A DNA stretch of 64,000 nt from Citrobacter sp. wls619 (GCF_005281345.1 NZ_SZXJ01000098.1:124001-188000), one strand, 5' to 3'; numbered from the stretch's first letter, positions 44,170-54,085 are shown. The notes: generated by a model from the sequence alone, not told the origin. Translations and numbers: made by a program.

Positions 44170-44685
44170 ATGGCGATAATATCAACACCCCGACTTACCC
44201 TCTCGTTGTACCAACTCGCTGACTGGCCTTTTTTCCAGCGGCTACGAGAAAATCCTGACGTCATGCGTTTCATGGGGGATATCGCCCCAACCAAAGATAC
44301 TCGCCTGCTCTTCGCCAGACGCCTTTCCGCTCGACATACCTTTGTTATCCGGGAGCACAACAACACGACGCAACTGGGCGATATTGGCTTACAGATAAGC
44401 CATCTTTATCCTCAGGAAGCTGATATTGGCTACGCCATCACGCCGCGGGCGCAGGGAAAAGGTATTGCCAGCGAAGCCGTACGTGCCGTGTGCGATTATG
44501 CCTTTCAACAGGCTGGCGTAACGGCGATAAATGCCTATGTATTAGCCGGGAATACCGGATCGATACGCATTCTGGAAAAAACAGGATTCAAACGCACTCA
44601 GGTGCTTGAAAAAGCCTATGAAGTGAACGGCATAGCGCATGACGACTGGGTTTATCGTCTGGAGTACAGCGCGTTAAAACGGTAG
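44170..44685 (+). CDS. GNAT-family N-acetyltransferase (RimJ/RimL-like)
   Basis: This 171-residue protein has the RimJ/RimL-type GNAT fold. It begins with STPRLTLSLYQLADW and a MRFMGD segment. The acetyl-CoA motif ITPRAQGKGIASEAVRAVCDYAF is followed by AINAYVLAGNTGSIRILEKTGFKR. The substrate is unknown; RimL-like proteins acetylate ribosomal proteins or small molecules. K-12 has an unrelated gene (yfcI/rpnB) near this point, while a GNAT gene here is a Salmonella/Citrobacter trait as I recall. The ribosome site is weak and a hairpin precedes it. Confidence 0.88.
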   Translation: MAIISTPRLTLSLYQLADWPFFQRLRENPDVMRFMGDIAPTKDTRLLFARRLSARHTFVIREHNNTTQLGDIGLQISHLYPQEADIGYAITPRAQGKGIASEAVRAVCDYAFQQAGVTAINAYVLAGNTGSIRILEKTGFKRTQVLEKAYEVNGIAHDDWVYRLEYSALKR

Positions 44686-44711
44686 GCCCGGCAAGCATAG
44701 CGCCTCCGGGC
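44686..44711. repeat. REP-like palindrome between the GNAT gene and hisP
   Basis: gcccggcaagcatagcgcctccgggc is an inverted repeat of the REP type. It starts directly after the GNAT gene stop, between convergent genes. Confidence 0.75.
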
Positions 44712-44718
44712 AACTCAA

Positions 44719-45492
44719 TTACTTCAGCGATCCTTTAAGGAACTGCTGTAAACGCGGGCTTTGTGGGTTCCCAAACACCTGCTCCGGATTGCCCTCTTCT
44801 TCAATTTTTCCCTGATGCAGGAAAATAACGTGTGAGGAAACGTGGCGGGCAAACCCCATTTCATGCGTCACGACCACCATGGTTTTCCCCTCCTCAGCCA
44901 GCTGTTGCATGATGCGCAGCACTTCGCCGACCAGCTCTGGGTCTAGCGCCGAGGTGGGTTCATCAAACAGCAGAACTTCCGGCTCCATCGCCAGCGCACG
45001 GGCAATTGACACACGCTGCTGCTGACCGCCGGACAGATGCACCGGGTATTTCCCCTGCGCGCGCTCATCAATACCGACTTTGGCCAGATACTTCACCGCA
45101 CGCTCGCGGGCTTCCTGCTTGCTCAGCCCCAGCACCTGAATCGGCGCTTCCATGACGTTTTCCAGCACCGTCATGTGGCTCCACAGGTTGAAGTGCTGAA
45201 AGACCATCGTCAGTCGCGTACGCAGCAGGCGCAGCTGATTTTTATCGGCAACCTTAAGCTGGCCGTCTTTGTCGCGCACCAGACCAATGTTCTGGCCACT
45301 GACGACAATCGAACCGGCGCTCGGTTTCTCGAGAAAGTTAATGCAGCGCAGGAAGGTACTTTTACCTGAACCTGACGAGCCAATAATACTGATAACATCA
45401 CCTGCGTTGGCCTGCAGCGATACCCCTTTCAGCACTTCATGTTCGCCGTAGTGCTTATGTAAATCGATAACGTTTAATTTATTCTCAGGCAT
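44719..45492 (-). CDS. hisP: HisP, ATPase of the histidine/LAO ABC transporter
   Basis: HisP is the nucleotide-binding subunit that powers HisQM for histidine, and with ArgT for lysine, arginine and ornithine. The 257-residue protein has Walker [10 protein letters not shown] (about 38-46), Q-loop [11 protein letters not shown], signature LSGGQQQR, Walker [15 protein letters not shown] and the switch histidine [10 protein letters not shown] start it at MPENKLNVI; an in-frame ATG ten codons upstream would overlap hisM. It is the last gene of the hisJQMP operon. Confidence 0.96.
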   Translation of the reverse strand: MPENKLNVIDLHKHYGEHEVLKGVSLQANAGDVISIIGSSGSGKSTFLRCINFLEKPSAGSIVVSGQNIGLVRDKDGQLKVADKNQLRLLRTRLTMVFQHFNLWSHMTVLENVMEAPIQVLGLSKQEARERAVKYLAKVGIDERAQGKYPVHLSGGQQQRVSIARALAMEPEVLLFDEPTSALDPELVGEVLRIMQQLAEEGKTMVVVTHEMGFARHVSSHVIFLHQGKIEEEGNPEQVFGNPQSPRLQQFLKGSLK

Positions 45493-45505
45493 CGTGTTAC
45501 TCGAA

Positions 45506-46213
45506 CTATTTAGAGGATACATGCTGCAACCAGCGTTTTTCCGCTTTACGGAACAGACTGATCAGGACATACGAAATCATCAAATACAGTACAGCGGCAA
45601 TACCGAATGCGGTAAATGGCTGGTAGGTTGCCGAGTTGATATCACGGGCGATTTTCAACAGATCAGGCACCGTTGCGGTAAACGCCAGCGCCGTGGAGTG
45701 CAGCATTAAAATCACTTCATTGCTGTAAGCCGGCAGCGCAATACGCAGCGCGGAAGGCAAGATAATGCAGCGGTACAGTTTGAAGGAAGAGAAACCGTAG
45801 GCGCGTGCGGCTTCAATCTCGCCATGGGGCACGGAACGGATAGCCCCGGCGAAGATCTCCGTCGTGTATGCACAGGTATTCAGCGTCAGCGCCAGTACGG
45901 TACAGTTAAGCCCGCTGCGGAAAAACGCGTTGAGGAAATCCGTGCCTTTAACTATCTCCAGCGTATACATCCCGGAATAAAACACCAACAGCTGAACATA
46001 CAACGGCGTTCCACGAAAAATATAGGTGAACAGCCAGATGGGAAACTGGATAAACTTATTACTGGAAACACGACCAATTGCCAAAAACAGCGCCAGTATC
46101 CCGCCCATCACCACTGACGAAATCAGAAGCCACAGGGTGATAGCAACGCCGGTGTAGCGATATCCGTCGGTCCACAGCAGGGACTTCCAGTATTCCTGAA
46201 TAATCTCAATCAC
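45506..46213 (-). CDS. hisM: HisM, histidine/LAO ABC transporter permease
   Basis: This 235-residue integral membrane permease has five predicted helices. It contains the binding-protein-dependent permease loop [35 protein letters not shown], which contacts HisP. It has the Salmonella-type length rather than the 238 of K-12. It overlaps hisQ by four bases and lies 13 bases before hisP. Confidence 0.96.
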   Translation of the reverse strand: MIEIIQEYWKSLLWTDGYRYTGVAITLWLLISSVVMGGILALFLAIGRVSSNKFIQFPIWLFTYIFRGTPLYVQLLVFYSGMYTLEIVKGTDFLNAFFRSGLNCTVLALTLNTCAYTTEIFAGAIRSVPHGEIEAARAYGFSSFKLYRCIILPSALRIALPAYSNEVILMLHSTALAFTATVPDLLKIARDINSATYQPFTAFGIAAVLYLMISYVLISLFRKAEKRWLQHVSSK

Positions 46214-46896
46214 AGGTCAGCCCTCTTCACACCCACGGAATAGCGGCGCTCAAGGTACAGCAGCACACCATTAGACACGGTGGTAAACACCAGATAGATG
46301 ACCCCGCACACTACGGCAAAATAGAACGGCTCCCAGGTACTCTTCCCGGCAAGCTGAGTGGCTTTCACTACGTCTTCAAGTCCAAGCAACGACACCAGCG
46401 CCGTGGCCTTCAGAATGACCTGCCAGTTGTTGCCAATTCCCGGTAAGGCATAGCGCATCATCGCCGGGAACATAATGCGGCGAAATATTTGTGAGCTGGT
46501 AAAACCGAATGCCGTCGCCGCTTCAATATGACCTTTCGGTACCGCCATAAACGCGCCACGGAAGGTTTCAGTAAAATAGGCTCCGTAGATAAACCCGAGC
46601 GTAATAATCCCTGCGACCATCGGATCGATATCAATCTGACTGATACCCACTGCATCGGTAATGGTATTCAGCGCGATTTGTAATCCGTAGAAAATGAGCA
46701 GCATTAAGACGAGATCGGGAACCCCGCGGATAAGCGTGGTGTACCCTTCGAATATAAGCGCCAGCGCCCGGCTTTGCGAAAGCTTCGCTGCCGCGCCAAC
46801 AAGGCCTATCATGACCGCCAGCACTACCGAGCTGAGAGCCAGCTCCAGCGTAACAATCGCACCCTGTAAAATAACACCTGAAAAGCCATACAACAT
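46210..46896 (-). CDS. hisQ: HisQ, histidine/LAO ABC transporter permease
   Basis: This 228-residue partner permease of HisM has five helices and the EAA loop HIEAATAFGFTSSQIFRRIMFPAMMRYALPGIGNN. The HisQ-HisM pair forms the asymmetric membrane channel. It is separated from hisJ by a 186-base gap carrying the REP/BIME first described at this site in Salmonella. The stop overlaps the hisM start (ATGA). Confidence 0.96.
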   Translation of the reverse strand: MLYGFSGVILQGAIVTLELALSSVVLAVMIGLVGAAAKLSQSRALALIFEGYTTLIRGVPDLVLMLLIFYGLQIALNTITDAVGISQIDIDPMVAGIITLGFIYGAYFTETFRGAFMAVPKGHIEAATAFGFTSSQIFRRIMFPAMMRYALPGIGNNWQVILKATALVSLLGLEDVVKATQLAGKSTWEPFYFAVVCGVIYLVFTTVSNGVLLYLERRYSVGVKRADL

Positions 46897-46961
46897 GCTG
46901 CCTGTCCTGTCGTGTGTGGTGGAGTAATAAGCCTCTTTTGATTTCAGACTAACCGTTAAAT

Positions 46962-47032
46962 GCCGGATGGCGGCTTTGCCTTATCCGGCCTACAAAATCA
47001 CCGTAGGCCTGATTAGCGCAGCGCCATCAGAC
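46962..47032. repeat. BIME/REP pair between hisJ and hisQ
   Basis: tgccggatggcggctttgccttatccggc is one REP and gtaggcctgattagcgcagcgccatcaga is a second, inverted, partly decayed one. This is the classic REP site of the his transport operon. There it lowers expression of the downstream permease genes relative to the binding protein. Confidence 0.9.
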
Positions 47033-47082
47033 ATCAATTCAACGCGTCAAAAATCTACGGGCTTTATCAGCACCTGCGGTGA

Positions 47083-47865
47083 TTAACCGCCGTAAACATC
47101 AAAATCGAAGTACTTTTTCGCCAGCTTCTCGTAAGTACCGTCAGCTCGCATTTCGGCAAAGGCTTTGTTCAGCGCTTCGCGCAGCTCGTTGTCGTCTTTG
47201 CGCAGTCCCATACCGGTACCCACACCGAACAACTTCTCATCTTTCACAGACGGGCCGCTGAATTTGTAATCTTTACCAACTGGCTGCTTCAGGAAGCCTT
47301 CGCTGGCTGCGACTTCATCCTGGAATGCGGCATCAATACGCCCGGCAGTCAGGTCAGAATAGATATTGTCTTGCCCCTGATAGGAGACAATTTCGATGCC
47401 TTTTGGCGCCCAGTGTTCGTTACCGAACGTTTCCTGAGTGGTGCCCTGCAGCACGCCGACACGTTTACCTTTCAGAGACTCAATGGTCGGCTGAATAGCG
47501 GAATCTTTAGCAACCACCAGACGAGAGTCTGCTGCATAAAGCTTGTCGGTAAAGGCAATCTCTTGCTGACGTTTTTCAGTAATGGAAAGCGACGACATGA
47601 TGGCATCGATCTTCTTCGCTTTTAACGAAGGGATCAGCGCATCCAGCGGGTTTTCCACGAAGGTACATTGTGTATTGATGCGTTTGCAGAGCTCTTTAGC
47701 CAGATCGATATCAAAACCGACCAATTCACCCTGTGCATTTTTCGATTCGAACGGTGCATAAGTAGGATCGGTACCGATACGAATTTTTTGCGGGATGGCT
47801 GCAAATGCTGCGGTAGCACTGGAGAAAGCCAGAACCAGAGAAAGAGACAACACCAGTTTTTTCAT
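47083..47865 (-). CDS. hisJ: HisJ, periplasmic histidine-binding protein
   Basis: This 260-residue type II periplasmic binding protein has a 22-residue signal peptide cleaved after AAFA. The mature part has [57 protein letters not shown] and the two Cys of the LAO/HisJ disulfide (LCKRINTQC). It delivers histidine to HisQMP. A sigma-54-type promoter and NtrC-like sites lie upstream, suggesting nitrogen control. Confidence 0.96.
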   Translation of the reverse strand: MKKLVLSLSLVLAFSSATAAFAAIPQKIRIGTDPTYAPFESKNAQGELVGFDIDLAKELCKRINTQCTFVENPLDALIPSLKAKKIDAIMSSLSITEKRQQEIAFTDKLYAADSRLVVAKDSAIQPTIESLKGKRVGVLQGTTQETFGNEHWAPKGIEIVSYQGQDNIYSDLTAGRIDAAFQDEVAASEGFLKQPVGKDYKFSGPSVKDEKLFGVGTGMGLRKDDNELREALNKAFAEMRADGTYEKLAKKYFDFDVYGG

Positions 47866-47914
47866 AACTATCCTCAACAGACTGTCTTTTATAGGGGATC
47901 TTTACAGGACCAGG

Positions 47915-47930
47915 TGCAGTTATCGTGCCA
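47915..47930 (-). promoter_or_regulatory. Sigma-54 (RpoN) promoter of hisJ
   Basis: Read on the minus strand, TGGCACGATAACTGCA fits the -24/-12 consensus TGGCACG-N4-TTGCA, with one mismatch and exact GG/GC spacing. It lies 50 bases upstream of the hisJ start. In Salmonella, hisJ is known to be under NtrC and RpoN control. Confidence 0.85.
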
Positions 47931-48032
47931 TTAATCAGGCCGACAAGGCAAAGCATTCTACCTTGTCAGCGGTATTTATTTGCATGAAAAGCGCTTAAGT
48001 ATGCACTCATGCTTATTAAGTCAGCGACAAAA

Positions 48033-48090
48033 GCACCAAAACAGTGCACTGAATTTATTATGCACCGTAATGGTTACCCGCAATGGTGCA
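48033..48090. promoter_or_regulatory. NtrC-like enhancer sites upstream of hisJ
   Basis: GCACCAAAACAGTGC (48033-48047) is close to the NtrC dyad consensus GCACC-N5-GGTGC. Further halves TGCACC at 48061 and GGTGCA ending at 48090 lie beside it. They sit about 105-160 bases upstream of the sigma-54 promoter, a normal enhancer distance. Confidence 0.65.
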
Positions 48091-48112
48091 GTCAATTCCC
48101 CTCTTCGGCGTA

Positions 48113-48895
48113 TTAATCGCCGTAGACATTGAAGTTAAAATACTTGCTCGCCATTTTGTCGTAGGTGCCGTCTTTGCGCAGTTCGCCCAGCGCTTTATCA
48201 AACGCCGCTTTCAGCTCGACATCGTCTTTGCGTAAGCCAATCCCGGTCCCGTCGCCAAAATATTTTTTATCTTTAACTGACGGACCGGCAAACGCGTAAT
48301 TTTTACCTGCAGGTTGTTTCAGGAAACCTTCACTGGCTGCGACTTCGTCCTGCAACGCCGCGTCCAGACGGCCTGCCGTCAGGTCAGAATAGATAAGGTC
48401 CTGGTTCGCATAAGCCACCACGTCCACGCCTTTGCTGCGCCAGTTGTCATTGGCATAGGCTTCCTGTGTCGAACCTTGCAGGACGCCAACATGTTTACCC
48501 TTGAGGGAGTCCAGAGTCGGCTGAATTGGGGAGCCTTTCGCGGCGATCAGACGTGAATCTGCTGCGTAAAGTTTGTCTGAGAACGCAATTTCTTGCTGGC
48601 GTTTCTCGGTGATGGAAAGCGAAGAGATGATGGCATCAATTTTTTTCGCTTTCAGCGACGGGATCAGCGCATCAAAATCACTGGCAACCCAGGTACATTT
48701 GATCTGTATACGTTTACACATCTCATTTCCCAGATCGATATCAAAACCGACAAAATCGCCTTTGGCATCTTTAGAGGAAAAAGGAGCGTACGTTGTATCT
48801 GTACCAATACGAACTGTCTGCGGAAGTGCTGCGTAGCTGGCCGCGGTGGCGGAGAGTCCTACCAGCAAAGACAAAGCAAGAACCGTCTTCTTCAT
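48113..48895 (-). CDS. argT: ArgT, periplasmic lysine/arginine/ornithine-binding protein
   Basis: This 260-residue binding protein is a close paralogue of HisJ, in tandem with it. The signal peptide of 22 residues ends ASYA. The mature part has [27 protein letters not shown], a disulfide pair (MCKRIQIKC) and [25 protein letters not shown], with the same ending NVYGD versus DVYGG. It feeds basic amino acids to HisQMP. It has its own sigma-54-type promoter. Confidence 0.96.
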   Translation of the reverse strand: MKKTVLALSLLVGLSATAASYAALPQTVRIGTDTTYAPFSSKDAKGDFVGFDIDLGNEMCKRIQIKCTWVASDFDALIPSLKAKKIDAIISSLSITEKRQQEIAFSDKLYAADSRLIAAKGSPIQPTLDSLKGKHVGVLQGSTQEAYANDNWRSKGVDVVAYANQDLIYSDLTAGRLDAALQDEVAASEGFLKQPAGKNYAFAGPSVKDKKYFGDGTGIGLRKDDVELKAAFDKALGELRKDGTYDKMASKYFNFNVYGD

Positions 48896-48962
48896 ACATA
48901 ACCCTCAAGTGGCGTAATTTTATTATGTTTTACGTTGTGTTGTGTGTTTGCAGACTTTTTCA

Positions 48963-48978
48963 TGCAGGTCTTATGCCA
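48963..48978 (-). promoter_or_regulatory. Sigma-54 (RpoN) promoter of argT
   Basis: Read on the minus strand, TGGCATAAGACCTGCA has the -24 GG and -12 GC at the right spacing and is close to the consensus. It lies 68 bases upstream of the argT start. In Salmonella, argT is known to be induced by nitrogen limitation from a promoter of this kind. Confidence 0.85.
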
Positions 48979-49127
48979 TTTTCGCATCGATGAGGATATT
49001 CGACGTTAAATATGTTAATAAAACGTTGCAATAATGTCCTGATTTTGAAGATAGCAGGTCTGACGGTTGAACCGCAGCGTTTCGTTGCGTTTTAACGAAT
49101 TAAATGTTGAGGATATGATCGCGGTTA

Positions 49128-49151
49128 CAAAATTGCCCTGAAACAGGGCAA
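49128..49151 (-). terminator. Intrinsic terminator downstream of ubiX
   Basis: The minus-strand stem ttgccctg/cagggcaa with a three-base loop is followed by TTTTG. It lies 32 bases after the ubiX stop. Confidence 0.85.
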
Positions 49152-49182
49152 CGGATGTTTCTTTGCACGCTGATGGAACGGC

Positions 49183-49752
49183 TTACGCCCCTTGCCAGCG
49201 GGTGAACAGGTCCTGCGGAAGAGCGATATCAAACTGATCAAGCACACGATTAACCGTTTGATTAATCACATCATCAAGCGTCTGTGGCCGATGATAGAAG
49301 GCGGGAACGGGTGGCATAATCACCGCGCCAATTTCTGCCGCCTGAGTCATAAGACGCAAGTGCCCGAGATGCAGCGGAGTCTCACGTACACACAGCACCA
49401 GGGGACGGCGTTCTTTCAGCACCACATCTGCCGCACGGGTAAGCAGTCCATCGGTGTAGCTGTGAACAATGCCAGAAAGCGTTTTGATTGAACATGGCAG
49501 AATAACCATTCCGGCGGTCTGAAAAGAACCGGAGGAGATACTGGCGGCGATATCGCGCGTATCGTGCGTCACATTCGCCAGGGCCTGCACGTCGCGTACA
49601 GAGAGGTCCGTTTCCAGCGCCAGCGTCTGCCGCGCCGCCTGGCTCATCACCAAATGGGTTTCCACATCGGTAACGTCACGCAAAACCTGTAGCAGGCGCA
49701 CACCGTAAATTGCCCCGCTTGCGCCAGAAATACCAATGATGAGTCGTTTCAT
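49183..49752 (-). CDS. ubiX: UbiX, flavin prenyltransferase
   Basis: UbiX makes prenylated FMN, the cofactor of the decarboxylase UbiD in ubiquinone synthesis. The 189-residue flavoprotein has the N-terminal MKRLIIGISGASGAIYGVRLL, ISSGSFQTAGMVILPCSIKTLSGI (FMN and prenyl-phosphate site), and VLCVRETPLHLGHLRLM with the catalytic glutamate region. It lies 95 bases after purF, on the same strand, as in K-12. Confidence 0.96.
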   Translation of the reverse strand: MKRLIIGISGASGAIYGVRLLQVLRDVTDVETHLVMSQAARQTLALETDLSVRDVQALANVTHDTRDIAASISSGSFQTAGMVILPCSIKTLSGIVHSYTDGLLTRAADVVLKERRPLVLCVRETPLHLGHLRLMTQAAEIGAVIMPPVPAFYHRPQTLDDVINQTVNRVLDQFDIALPQDLFTRWQGA

Positions 49753-49847
49753 GTTTAATCGCCCTTGCTTGTTCAGGGCCGACTTTGCAGGAATTTACGG
49801 TGAGTTGCAAGCAAGGGTGCAGGTTGCCCCTTGCTTGCGATCAAACG

Positions 49848-51365
49848 TTAACCTTCGTTGTGCATCTCAAGATTTTCCGCTTCGTTCTGGCGCAATACCG
49901 CTTTGGCATCGTCATTACGCAAAGAGTCGAGGAAATCGAGATACTGCTGGTCAACATCTTTAGTGACATAGACGCCATTAAACACAGAGCATTCAAACTG
50001 CTGAATGTCCGGGTTCTCAGCACGTACAGCGTCGATCAGATCGTTCAGATCCTGGAAGATGAGTCCATCCGCGCCAATGATTTGACGGATCTCGTCCACT
50101 TCACGACCATGAGCAATCAGCTCCGTCGCTGTTGGCATGTCAATACCATAAACGTTCGGGAAGCGAATCTCCGGTGCGGCAGAGGCCAGATAAACCTTCT
50201 TCGCGCCAGCTTCACGCGCCATTTCGATAATCTGTTCTGAAGTCGTTCCACGCACGATGGAATCATCAACCAACAGTACGTTTTTATCACGGAACTCAGC
50301 ACGGTTGGCATTCAGCTTACGGCGCACGGATTTACGGCGCAGCTGCTGGCCCGGCATGATAAAGGTACGCCCCACGTAGCGGTTTTTCACAAACCCCTGA
50401 CGATATGGCTTACCGAGGATACGGGCAATTTCCAGCGCGATATCACAAGAGGTTTCCGGAATGGGGATCACCACGTCGATATCCAGGTCTTCCCACTCAC
50501 GGGCAATTTTTTCGCCAAGCTTTGTTCCCATATTCACACGGGCGCTGTAGACGGAAATCTTGTCGATGAAGGAGTCAGGACGCGCGAAGTAAACATATTC
50601 AAACAGGCATGGGTTGCTGACCGGATTATCGGCACACTGGCGGGTAAACAGCTGGCCTTTTTCGGTGATATACACCGCTTCACCAGGAGCTACGTCGCGC
50701 AGGAATTCAAAGCCCAGCGTATCCAGCGCCACGCTCTCAGACGCCACCATATATTCGGTACGACCATCGCCGATATCGCGTTTGCCCAGCACCAGCGGGC
50801 GGATACCATTAGGATCGCGAAACGCCACCATACCGTGACCGATAATCATCGCCACGCAGGCATAGGCACCACGGATCTGACGGTTGGTCGCTGCAATCGC
50901 AGCAAAAATATTGTCGGCTTCCAGCGGATAATGGCGGAAGTTATCCAGCTCGCTGGCGAAAATATTCAGCAGAATTTCTGAATCTGAAGTGGTATTGATG
51001 TGACGGCGCTTTTCTTCGAACAGCTTTTTACGCAGCTCATGCGCGTTGGTCAGGTTGCCGTTGTGGGCAAGCGTGATGCCATACGGTGAGTTGACGTAAA
51101 AAGGTTGAGCTTCAGAGGCGCTGGAGCTGCCAGCCGTTGGGTAACGCACATGACCGATGCCCATATTGCCCTGCAAACGCTGCATATGGCGCGCTTCAAA
51201 AATATCGCTCACCATTCCGTTTGCTTTACGCAAACGGAAGCAGTTATTGGCATCAATGGTGATGATGCCTGCGGCATCCTGACCACGGTGCTGGAGCACC
51301 GTTAACGCGTCATAAATCGACTGGTTTACCGGCATAACACCGGCGATACCGACAATACCGCACAT
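49848..51365 (-). CDS. purF: PurF, amidophosphoribosyltransferase
   Basis: PurF catalyses the first committed step of purine synthesis: PRPP plus glutamine to phosphoribosylamine. The 505-residue protein has a class II glutaminase domain starting MCGIVGIAG, with nucleophile Cys1 after Met removal, and a phosphoribosyltransferase domain with the PRPP loop [13 protein letters not shown]. The C-terminal tail is as in K-12. It lies 33 bases after cvpA, in the purine-regulated cvpA-purF operon. Confidence 0.97.
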   Translation of the reverse strand: MCGIVGIAGVMPVNQSIYDALTVLQHRGQDAAGIITIDANNCFRLRKANGMVSDIFEARHMQRLQGNMGIGHVRYPTAGSSSASEAQPFYVNSPYGITLAHNGNLTNAHELRKKLFEEKRRHINTTSDSEILLNIFASELDNFRHYPLEADNIFAAIAATNRQIRGAYACVAMIIGHGMVAFRDPNGIRPLVLGKRDIGDGRTEYMVASESVALDTLGFEFLRDVAPGEAVYITEKGQLFTRQCADNPVSNPCLFEYVYFARPDSFIDKISVYSARVNMGTKLGEKIAREWEDLDIDVVIPIPETSCDIALEIARILGKPYRQGFVKNRYVGRTFIMPGQQLRRKSVRRKLNANRAEFRDKNVLLVDDSIVRGTTSEQIIEMAREAGAKKVYLASAAPEIRFPNVYGIDMPTATELIAHGREVDEIRQIIGADGLIFQDLNDLIDAVRAENPDIQQFECSVFNGVYVTKDVDQQYLDFLDSLRNDDAKAVLRQNEAENLEMHNEG

Positions 51366-51398
51366 ACGTCTTTTCCTCGTTCAGCAACGACCCAAAGT

Positions 51399-51887
51399 TT
51401 ATACTTTGGGCAAGAAACTTGACGAGCTTTGCAGATAGTCAAAGAACCATCTGATGATGAAACTGAACTGCGGGATCAGCTGCGACTTACTCCAGTCTTC
51501 ACTTTTCGACAGACCGGTAAACGTATCGAGAAAGAACAGTATGGCGGCGACGATCAGCGCCCCTCTCAGAGCACCGAAGCAGATCCCCAACACCCTGTCA
51601 GTACCCGACAGGCCTGTTTTCTCTACCAGTTGGCCTATCACAAAGTTAACGATAGCGCCGACGATAAGTGTCGCGATAAACAGTATCGCGATAGCAATCC
51701 CATTTCGAACCAGTTCGTCTTCAAAGCCCGTAAACCAGACAGACAGGTAAGTGTAGTAATGGCTGGCGACAAAGAAAGCACAACCCCAAGTCACCAACGA
51801 TAATGCTTCACGTACAAAGCCACGGATCAGGCTAACCAGACAGGAAAAACCAATCACCGCGATAATGGCGTAATCAATCCAGACCAT
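51399..51887 (-). CDS. cvpA: CvpA, inner-membrane protein needed for colicin V production and envelope homeostasis
   Basis: This 162-residue protein has four hydrophobic segments and matches the CvpA family throughout (IDYAIIAVIGFSCLVSLIRGFVREALSLVTW). The K-12 gene is required for colicin V production from its plasmid. The exact biochemical role is not known. It is the first gene of the PurR-regulated operon, with a PurR box 56 bases upstream. Confidence 0.95.
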   Translation of the reverse strand: MVWIDYAIIAVIGFSCLVSLIRGFVREALSLVTWGCAFFVASHYYTYLSVWFTGFEDELVRNGIAIAILFIATLIVGAIVNFVIGQLVEKTGLSGTDRVLGICFGALRGALIVAAILFFLDTFTGLSKSEDWSKSQLIPQFSFIIRWFFDYLQSSSSFLPKV

Positions 51888-51943
51888 AAGTGTCCCACGA
51901 TTTTACGCCCTGTCGTCCTGTTCGGGGCGCATTCTAACAGAAA

Positions 51944-51959
51944 AAGAAAACGTTTGCGT
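51944..51959 (-). promoter_or_regulatory. PurR operator (PUR box) upstream of cvpA-purF
   Basis: Read on the minus strand, ACGCAAACGTTTTCTT matches the PurR consensus ACGCAAACGTTTNCGT in 14 of 16 positions by eye. Its site relative to cvpA matches the K-12 operator. Confidence 0.93.
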
Positions 51960-52041
51960 AGGGATTTCCTTTCCACGCGTAAATAAAAATGGCGCTGAAA
52001 AAATCTTCAACGCCATACGGTTTTATGCCTCTTCGGGCACT

Positions 52042-52073
52042 GCCGGATAGCGGTGTTAACACCGTACCCGGCC
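52042..52073. repeat. REP-like palindrome between cvpA and dedD
   Basis: gccggatagcggtgtt...aacaccgtacccggcc is an inverted repeat of REP type in the 202-base gap between dedD and cvpA (both minus strand). Confidence 0.7.
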
Positions 52074-52089
52074 GACATGAGACTGCCCC

Positions 52090-52758
52090 TTAATTAGGGG
52101 TATACCCCATCACAACCCCACTCAGGCCGGAGATTTTCTGCAGTTCTCCCAGCGAGTTTTTCAGCTTATCTCTGGACGCATCAGGCCCAACGAGAATTCG
52201 GGTTATTTTACCCTGTACCGGCGTTGACGGGGAAGTATATACCCGGAAGCCCGCACCACGTAACTTACCGACGATCTCATTGACCTTATCCGCATTTTTC
52301 AACGCACCGAGCTGCACAACGTAGGCTTTCCCGGTTGGTGCCGGCGCGTCTTCGACAACCGGTTTCGGTGCTGGTGCAGGAACGGGCGTCGGCGCCGGAG
52401 CAGCGGCAACAGGTTGCGGCTTCGGTTTTGGTTTTGGCGGCTCCACAGGCGCAGGGACAGGATCGAACTCTGCGTTGTTTGCTGCCGTCAGACGCGACGG
52501 ATCCAACGACGGCGCGGCCGCATCACCGGCACGTACCTCTTCTGCGGCACCTTCCGGCGGTTGCGTCGGCAGCGCCTGCGTCGCCGCAGGCATCATGTCC
52601 GGTTCATCGCGATCGCCAGGTTTTGGTACCAGCGGGATCGCCGCAAACTCATCCTGATAATGTTTTTTCTGCCCGTCTAGCAGCCCGGGAAGAACAATCA
52701 CCCCAAGCGCGACCAGCACAATAGTGCCAACTAATCGATTCTGAAACTTACTCGCCAC
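52090..52758 (-). CDS. dedD: DedD, SPOR-domain cell-division protein
   Basis: This 222-residue protein has a short cytosolic N terminus, one membrane helix (VGTIVLVALGVIVLPGLL) and a long Pro/Ala/Lys-rich periplasmic linker (about 60-145). The C-terminal SPOR domain (AYVVQLGALKNADKVNEIVGKLRGAGFRVY) binds denuded septal peptidoglycan. DedD takes part in septation. The linker length and proline repeats vary among enterics. It overlaps folC by 11 bases. Confidence 0.95.
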   Translation of the reverse strand: MASKFQNRLVGTIVLVALGVIVLPGLLDGQKKHYQDEFAAIPLVPKPGDRDEPDMMPAATQALPTQPPEGAAEEVRAGDAAAPSLDPSRLTAANNAEFDPVPAPVEPPKPKPKPQPVAAAPAPTPVPAPAPKPVVEDAPAPTGKAYVVQLGALKNADKVNEIVGKLRGAGFRVYTSPSTPVQGKITRILVGPDASRDKLKNSLGELQKISGLSGVVMGYTPN

Positions 52759-54016
52759 CGCTTCTCCCCACGTCTAGTACTTCCATGACATGTGCGACAG
52801 TGTGAAACGATCCACACACCAACACGGTATCTTCTGGTTTTGCCGCGGCCAGGGCCGCAAGCCATGCCTGAGCCACGCTGTCATAGGCTTCGCCATTACC
52901 CAGGTGCTCCAGCAGTTGTTCTGCCGTTGCACCACGCGGGCCTTCCAGAGGCGCACAATACCAGTCGTCAACCACGCTTTTCAACCAGGCTAACGTACCG
53001 GCAATGTCTTTATCATGTAGCATACCGATAACGGCAAGTACACGCCCGCTTTTCACTAACTTTTTCAGACGTTCAGTCAGATATTCCGCCGCATGCGGAT
53101 TATGAGCAACATCAAAAATCACCCGCGGTGACTCGCTCACAATCTGAAAACGCCCCGGTAAAATAGCCTGCTCGATACCTTCGCGAATCGCCTGCTCGCT
53201 GACGTTAAGTCCGCTGGCTCTCAGTGCTGCCAGTGCGGTCGCGGCGTTAGGTTGCGGGACCTGCGGTAACGGCAGTTGTGTCAGCGTACCGTGGCTATCG
53301 CTGAATGACCAGTCGTTATCCGTAACCGAATAGCGCCAGTCCACGCCACGGCGCTGCAGTATAGCCCCTGTCTCTTGCGCCACATCCGCGATGGTATAAG
53401 GCATTTCCGGTTCACCGACGATAGCCGGTTTCTCTGCACGGAAGATCCCCGCCTTCTCACGGCCAATGCTTTCGCGATCGGGTCCCAGCCAGTCAGTATG
53501 GTCAAGCGCAATGCTGGTGACCACCGCGACATCGGCATCGACGATATTGGTTGCGTCAAGACGGCCGCCTAAACCCACTTCCAGAATCACCACATCAAGC
53601 TGCGCCTGTTTAAACAGCCACAATGCTGACAGCGTGCCGTATTCAAAGTAGGTCAGGGAAACATCACCGCGCGCCGCTTCAATCTCAGCAAATGAGGCGG
53701 TATGCGCAGACTCCGGCAACTCGCCCCCCTGCACGCGGACACGTTCCGTGTAGCGCACCAGGTGAGGAGAACTGTATACACCAACTTTATATCCGGCCGC
53801 GGTGAGTACGGACTCCAGCGTTCGGCAAGTCGTGCCTTTGCCGTTGGTTCCCGCGACGGTAAAAACAAACGACGCAGGTTTTAATACGCCCAGTTTCTGC
53901 GCCACCAGACTCACGCGTTCAAGACCTAAATCGATGGTTTTACTGTGCAGGTTTTCCAGATAAGAAAGCCACGAGGCCAGGGGCGACGCGGCTTGAGGAA
54001 TACGTTTATTGTCCAT
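52748..54016 (-). CDS. folC: FolC, dihydrofolate synthase / folylpolyglutamate synthase
   Basis: This bifunctional Mur-ligase-fold enzyme adds the first glutamate to dihydropteroate and further glutamates to folate. The 422-residue protein has the ATP loop VAGTNGKGTTCR, the Mur-ligase motif LEVGLGGRLDATNIV, and SIALDHTDWLG. The start ATG at 54016 agrees with the K-12 length. It is 69 bases after accD, with a hairpin between. Confidence 0.96.
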   Translation of the reverse strand: MDNKRIPQAASPLASWLSYLENLHSKTIDLGLERVSLVAQKLGVLKPASFVFTVAGTNGKGTTCRTLESVLTAAGYKVGVYSSPHLVRYTERVRVQGGELPESAHTASFAEIEAARGDVSLTYFEYGTLSALWLFKQAQLDVVILEVGLGGRLDATNIVDADVAVVTSIALDHTDWLGPDRESIGREKAGIFRAEKPAIVGEPEMPYTIADVAQETGAILQRRGVDWRYSVTDNDWSFSDSHGTLTQLPLPQVPQPNAATALAALRASGLNVSEQAIREGIEQAILPGRFQIVSESPRVIFDVAHNPHAAEYLTERLKKLVKSGRVLAVIGMLHDKDIAGTLAWLKSVVDDWYCAPLEGPRGATAEQLLEHLGNGEAYDSVAQAWLAALAAAKPEDTVLVCGSFHTVAHVMEVLDVGRSGGE

Positions 54017-54042
54017 GATGCCTGTAGATTCTTTACGTTGAG

Positions 54043-54079
54043 AAAAGCAAAAGGGCAGCGCCTGTGGCCCTGCCCTTTT
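54043..54079 (-). terminator. Terminator-like hairpin between accD and folC
   Basis: On the minus strand, a ten-base stem aaaagggcag/ctgccctttt closes a loop with its own pairing and is followed by GCTTTTC. It should attenuate read-through from accD to folC. Confidence 0.8.
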
Positions 54080-54085
54080 CAGTTA

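Noticed and set aside
47083-48895. hisJ and argT as a recent duplication or assembly artefact
   Set aside because: The proteins differ at many positions and the known Salmonella and E. coli loci have the same tandem arrangement. It is an old paralogy.
54043-54079. Possible small RNA between accD and folC
   Set aside because: The hairpin is explained by a terminator-like element. There is no room or promoter for an independent RNA.
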